Assembly: GCF_900964775.1 (NCBI RefSeq)
Contig: NC_041818.1
Coordinates: forward strand, 8,949,332 to 9,013,331
Direction: 5' to 3'
Source of the DNA: Scleropages formosus
Lineage: Eukaryota > Chordata > Actinopteri > Osteoglossiformes > Osteoglossidae
Length of the DNA: 64,000 bases
This document shows, in pieces, positions 59,901 through 64,000 of the stretch. Made by a program: the position numbers and the translations under genes. Numbering within the stretch: the stretch's first letter is position 1; each line of letters begins with the position of its first letter. The notes beneath the pieces were generated by a model that saw only the letters and a list, made by a program, of their open reading frames with translations, did not search any database and was not told where the DNA came from.

Positions 59901-62900
59901 AACTTATTTTTAACATGTCTCACACCTGTCTGATCACTCAGTACACTTATTGTTTTATTGGTTCAAATGGACAGTGTGTTTTGTCACCATAGTTATACTG
60001 ATATACTAGATTATGTTAAGTATTTGTGTTACTCCAAGAAAAATCTTGATTATTTTTTCTTTTAAATTTAGAATTATAATGATGTGGTCATCAGTGGAGG
60101 TATTTAGAGAGTTGCGTTCAGTGAAAAAAGACTACTCTAAAGACTACTCTAAGGATTTTGCAGTCAAACTGTAAGATGATGTCCAAAGGAGTTAAACAAA
60201 AAAAAAAAATTTTTTTTAAATTTTTTTATTTATTGAAAATAAAAATTTTGCTTAGCCGATTTAGGTTGCAGACTGGATGGAATATTTTATTTTTGTAAAA
60301 TTAAGTATGCAAGGCTTGTGTCGTAATTCCACAACCGTTTACATACCAGTGGTAACACTGTCCAACTCTCGTAGGCTACAGCAGAGGCAAACAACCTGGC
60401 GGCGGTGGCAGCGGCTAAAGACCTCTATTACAGGAACATGGAGAAGGTCAGTTTGAATCCCTCATTGGAAAGAGAGTGTATTTCTGACCACAGAGATATT
60501 TTGCAGTGTAAGTTAAGGGAATAATCAGGAAATATACTCTTCTTCTCAGCTTATGAATACAATTGGGAGTAGAAGCCTGCGTGTAATTTTTTATAGAACT
60601 CTAAAGTCTCCACTTTTACCATTAAGTCTCATTCAATAAATGCTTATTAATACAGATGCCCCTCAATGTATTTCCTTCTTACATTCTCTGAAAACTGTGA
60701 TGTAGCTGTAATAAATAATTTCTGGTTACATTAAAATGAATACTAATTTAAAAATGACTGAAAATATAAATATGTCCACTTTACAAACTCCTCTTCAATG
60801 GCAGTTGTTGAGCAGCTCATCCCATAAGGAGCTATGAAGACTGCAGATGACCAGTTGTAGTAACACGGTCCCATGTTGCTGCTTCGATTGGTTCTGTTTT
60901 ACTAACATATACTGGCTGGGTGTGTAAAAACACTGTTTGCTGCAGTTCGGAGAGGAGCTGGGGATGGGTACGACAGTTCTGTATTAATCCCTGCTGTTAA
61001 ACTCACAAGCGGTGGCTCGGGATTGCACATAACAACAAAGTGCATTTGTTAATAAATAAAATAAATAAAAATGAAACAAGTGCAATGACTCAAGACACCC
61101 AATGCACCTTCCTCCATAACTGCAATGAGGAGCAATCGGGCGCTTAACTGGCATTTTAGACGTTAAAAGATTAAACCCCAAAATACCTTTTTTCTGTGCC
61201 GGAAATATGTCATGAATTTCAGGGTATGGACGAAGAAAAGGCTGCTTCAAATAAAATAAAATTAGTGAAAGTTTGTATCTTTGAAAATTCATCAGTTTGT
61301 AAAACATGGAGACAGTTTATTTTGTAATTCAGAAAAATTCAACTATATCTGGCCATCAGGAAGCCCTCTCTGTAGGAGACTTTTAATAGTGGCTCCCCAA
61401 CATATGATCATAAGTTTAATTTATTAATTATTTATTAGGATGATTGATTGACTGATGTCTAGTTTAATTTACCAAAGTAAAAATTAAATTTAAAGTAACA
61501 AATTTTGTTTTTTTGCCTGCAATTTATGGTAAGTACCATGTTTGAGGGTAGTACAGCTGGAGGTGTTATTCAGGGCAAGGCTGCAGCTCAAACCACTGCA
61601 CTACCTGCTGTCCTGATACCTGATTGATTTGGTGCAGAAATGTATCTCCCAGCCACCCGTTTTCGATATTTGAATATGTTGGTAATAAAGTTAAATAAAA
61701 ATGGAATGATAAAAAAAATCGGCCGTATAACTTTTATTGAAAAATTATCCTCACGGCTTAAGCATGTGGTAGTTAAGATAATCTGTTTCCAGAAAGAATG
61801 GCACAATTAGCGGGTTAGCTAAAACAATTGAAAATATATATAACACTAGCTGCAATGTGACAGAAGAGCTGTTGTCCCGCTTTCGTAGGGATGATGCTTG
61901 TAGCTGTGATGGTCTTAAGATGCTCATCATTACACTCCCAGTAGAAATAGTCAGCATCTGGGACAGTCACTCCATTTTTCATTAGAATCATATAGTACTG
62001 GAGGAAATCAGTGTACATACAAGTACATACAAATATTTCAGTTTAACCTGACTTGAATTAGCAAAGTAAGCCAAAGTCAAGTACACTGAAAAGGATTTAG
62101 CTCCAGTTAACAAGATAACTGAAGCTGGTTGGTAGGAGCTTATTTTGAGTTTATTTATCCCTTTTTTGTGAAGCATGCCCTCAGCGCACATCGTTTTTGG
62201 AAAACCTTGAGGGAGGCCATCACTGAAGCTGTAAAGGGATAGAGAGTGCTCGTCTTGAGTTATAATGTAGTCTTGATACTTGAAGATAGCATGTACCGTA
62301 GAGGAGTGATTGAGATACCCACTCTGTTTGTTATGGTGTCCTGCAGTCGAAGGACGGCAGTGTCTTCTGACACATTAACGTTAGTCGGAAGAAAGCTTTA
62401 GACATGTTTTAACTTTTTAAATGTCTCAGTCTTTTGTGCACGTTTTGTGGAATTAATGATTTCCCCCTTATCTCCCACTCTCTCAGACGTGTGGGGGAGA
62501 CCTGCCTTATGTCGCACCGGACTCCCTAGAGGAGAAGCATTGCTTTATCCTTAGGGAAGCACTCAATCTCTTCATCTCCACCAAGAAGATGGGGGGTCAG
62601 GACTTTTGTGACCGCTACTATGCCCAGCTGGAGGCGGAGCTGGAGGAGATGTGGCAGTCTTTCAGCAAGCACAACGAGGTAAAGCGTGTACATCAAGATA
62701 CACCCTTTGGTTTGGTAATGCTGATTATATGTAATTAAAATGCGTAGGTTATGCATTTTTGGGAGTGTAAACTGGTAATTGTTACATTGCTACAGGCAGT
62801 GTAGTACAGTGTAACTTACACGTGGATTGCTCGGTGCTTCTGAGTGGTTACTCTGAAATAAAAATGTTTTATACTCATTATACGCAGGAGCAATTTTTGA

Positions 62901-63215
62901 AGCTGTTATATAAAATTGTGTAGATTTCTCATGTCTGATGACAGTTTTCAACCTTTCCCCCCAATATGCTCCAAGTCCAAGAACGTCTTCAGCGCATTCA
63001 GAACACCAGCAGTGCTCTTCGTCCTCGTGTGCCTCCTGTATGTGCTATCCGGCCTGCTTCTCTTCATCGGGCTGGCCAGCGCGTCTACCTTATGCGACTT
63101 TCTTCTCTTCCTGGCCATGATTGCGATGCTCACCTGGGCTTTCATCCGCTACTCGGGCAAATACCGCGGAGTAGGTGGTGCAATAGACCAGGCTGCTGGA
63201 GTATTACTGGAGCAG
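53991..63215 (+). CDS. ATL3: Atlastin-3, ER-shaping membrane-fusion GTPase (3' end beyond window)
   Basis: Coding exons: 53991-54200, 54479-54613, 56149-56253, 56710-56760, 56895-56951, 57406-57498, 59218-59356, 59554-59681, 59828-59884, 60375-60446, 62487-62678 and 62976-63215. These give 493 aa in one frame, and a final GTAAGT donor leads out of the window. The dynamin-like GTPase domain has P-loop GAFRKGKS (50-57), DTQGAF (122-127) and RDW (193-195). A helical bundle follows ([20 protein letters not shown]-type, then [17 protein letters not shown]). An ER membrane hairpin lies within about 426-472, then [13 protein letters not shown]. The N-terminal SEPGPVQIV and the 11q13-type neighbourhood favour ATL3 over ATL1 or ATL2. 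It tethers and fuses ER tubules. The N-terminus is about 20 residues shorter than human. The last exon, encoding the C-terminal tail, is not visible. Confidence 0.95.
55478..55802 (-). repeat. SINE family A copy in ATL3 intron 2
   Basis: Reverse-strand family A: 'caagatgacttacactgcta', TC/CA-rich middle, 'actgggaggaaaccagagca', 'accaccgaggtgctgtgagg' and the head complement 'gttgtgccaccatgcggccc'. A CpG-poor, AT-rich stretch without features surrounds it. Confidence 0.82.
57703..58864 (-). mobile_element. Tc1-like DNA transposon in ATL3 intron 6
   Basis: The ends are inverted: CAGGTGGTGGACAAAATAAT at left, and CAGGGGGGTGGACAAAAGAA on the minus strand at right. TA duplications flank them at 57701-57702 and 58865-58866. 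The minus strand carries a transposase start (58375-58719): a Tc1 helix-turn-helix with [20 protein letters not shown]. The catalytic half toward 57900 is broken into other frames, with [20 protein letters not shown] still readable. The copy is complete in length but inactive. It lies antisense to ATL3. Confidence 0.92.
61508..61615 (-). repeat. SINE family B fragment, ATL3 intron 10
   Basis: Reverse-strand remnant: 'ggtaagtaccatgtttgagg', 'gtagtacagctggaggt' and 'ctcaaaccactgcactacct'. The tail is missing. Confidence 0.55.
61815..61997 (-). other. Unrecognised exon-like ORF antisense in ATL3 intron 10
   Basis: On the minus strand a good acceptor (TTTCCTCCAG, just above 61997) opens a 60-codon frame that starts [20 protein letters not shown] and continues with [20 protein letters not shown]. 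It ends in a stop at 61815-61817, and an AATAAA follows at 61733-61738 on the same strand. This arrangement resembles a terminal exon. I do not recognise the protein. It may be part of an unknown gene, a transposon remnant or chance. Confidence 0.3.
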
Positions 63216-64000
63216 GTAAGTAAGAAACAAAAAAAAAAAAAAAAATCACAGTGAATATTATCTGTGATCTTCTTTGTTGCTGTGCGTTTCTGTAGTAAAC
63301 ACACGGCATCCTCCCTATCAACGCTAATGTGGACTAAGGAACTGCTGTGCATGCCAAAACAACGAACACGGGAGATGTTTTTCCCTGAAGAATTAAATGG
63401 CTATGGGGCAGCTGTTAGCGTAGTGGTTAGATCTACTGTTTTTGGACCCAAAGGTCGCAGGTTCGAGCCTCACCTCCGGCTTTAGTACCCTTGAGCAAGG
63501 TACTTACCGTAAATTGCTCCAGTAAAATTACACAGCTGTATAAATGGGAAAATAATTGTAACCTCAACACTGCCAGTCGCTTTGGAGAAAAGTGTCAGCT
63601 AAATGAATAAATGTAAATATCATTAATGCGGAGTGACATGACACAATTGAAGTTGTAAATTATGAACAATTCTTCAGCTTTTAAGCACAGTTTACTGTTT
63701 TTATGTAATGTACGTAAATTAGAGTAACACGTAGTAGTTAGGGGAGGGTAGAGTAGCGGACGCAACAACAAATCTGCGTTCTCAGTGCTGGAGAAATTAC
63801 ATGCACTGGGCCCGCAACTTGTGAACACAGCTGGAACCGGAAGTTTGCTGGAAAATTGATTTGTCCATGACTCCAGAGTCGTTTTTACCTTGTCACAAGT
63901 GTTTTAAGCACAAAAACGGATATGTCCCTCCACTTTTTAACGTGTCATATTCTGCAAAAAAAACTCAGAGAAAGCTATTATAAATAAAAAAAACAACGGA
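63216..64000. other. ATL3 last intron (partial)
   Basis: Starts with GTAAGT and an A-run (63229-63245) and contains a SINE B copy. I could not find the final ATL3 coding exon before the window ends. Confidence 0.5.
63408..63620 (+). repeat. SINE family B copy in ATL3 last intron
   Basis: The best-preserved family B unit: head 'gcgtagtggttagatctact', core 'acccaaaggtcgcaggttcg', 'cccttgagcaaggtacttac', 'aaattgctccagtaaaatta' and the tail 'tcgctttggagaaaagtgtc' then 'aatgaataaatgtaaat'. Confidence 0.9.

Noticed and set aside
1-64000. CRISPR arrays, rRNA, endogenous retroviruses, Polintons or toxin genes
   Set aside because: Looked for and not seen. The mobile DNA recognised is SINE, L2/I-type LINE, Tc1 and Tigger only.

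Overview
This is vertebrate nuclear DNA, almost certainly from a ray-finned fish. It has intron-rich genes with GT-AG splice sites, gene-poor AT-rich spacers, CpG-dense promoters and dense fish-type SINE, L2-type LINE and Tc1/mariner repeats. The proteins are teleost-like versions of genes from human 11q12-q13. An osteoglossomorph such as arowana is possible from the repeat style, but I cannot prove it.

Six protein-coding genes are supported. From left to right: FIBP (minus, 8378-14703, 10 coding exons, 357 aa), CCDC85B (plus, single exon, 21493-22095, 200 aa), FOSL1/Fra-1 (minus, 28433-31837, 4 coding exons, 348 aa), YIF1A (plus, 38707-45187, 8 coding exons, 304 aa), a FOXN2/FOXN3-class forkhead gene (plus, 47219-50416, 4 coding exons, 388 aa) and atlastin-3 (plus, 53991 to 63215, 12 coding exons seen, last exon beyond the window). 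The FIBP-CCDC85B-FOSL1 order and orientations match the human locus as I recall it. YIF1A and ATL3 also lie on human 11q12-q13, but the forkhead gene is not at that human locus. The genes are not an operon and share no single pathway: FIBP (FGF1-binding), CCDC85B (junction/nuclear coiled coil), FOSL1 (AP-1), YIF1A (ER-Golgi membrane traffic), a forkhead repressor-like factor, and ATL3 (ER membrane fusion).

Positions 1-8377 hold no gene I can identify. They contain microsatellites, SINE copies, three CpG-dense blocks (about 840-1480, 3420-4110 and 4260-4780) and a possible leftward TATA promoter near 5105-5216. A decayed Tigger transposon (about 15.94-16.76 kb), an L2-type LINE end, a three-copy SINE cluster and a striking minisatellite with three identical 170-bp units (19511-20020) separate FIBP from CCDC85B. 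A Tc1-like transposon lies between CCDC85B and FOSL1, and two LINE 3' fragments lie between FOSL1 and YIF1A. A second Tc1-like element sits antisense in an ATL3 intron.

The most interesting regulatory signals are around FOSL1: an ETS-CArG-AP-1 module upstream that mirrors the c-fos serum response element, and four perfect TGAG/CTCA sites in 59 bp of intron 2. The most interesting gene is the extra FOXN2/3-type forkhead. I saw no CRISPR array, rRNA, true tRNA gene, or retrovirus or other virus-derived element. I did not find a convincing wholly new biological system.
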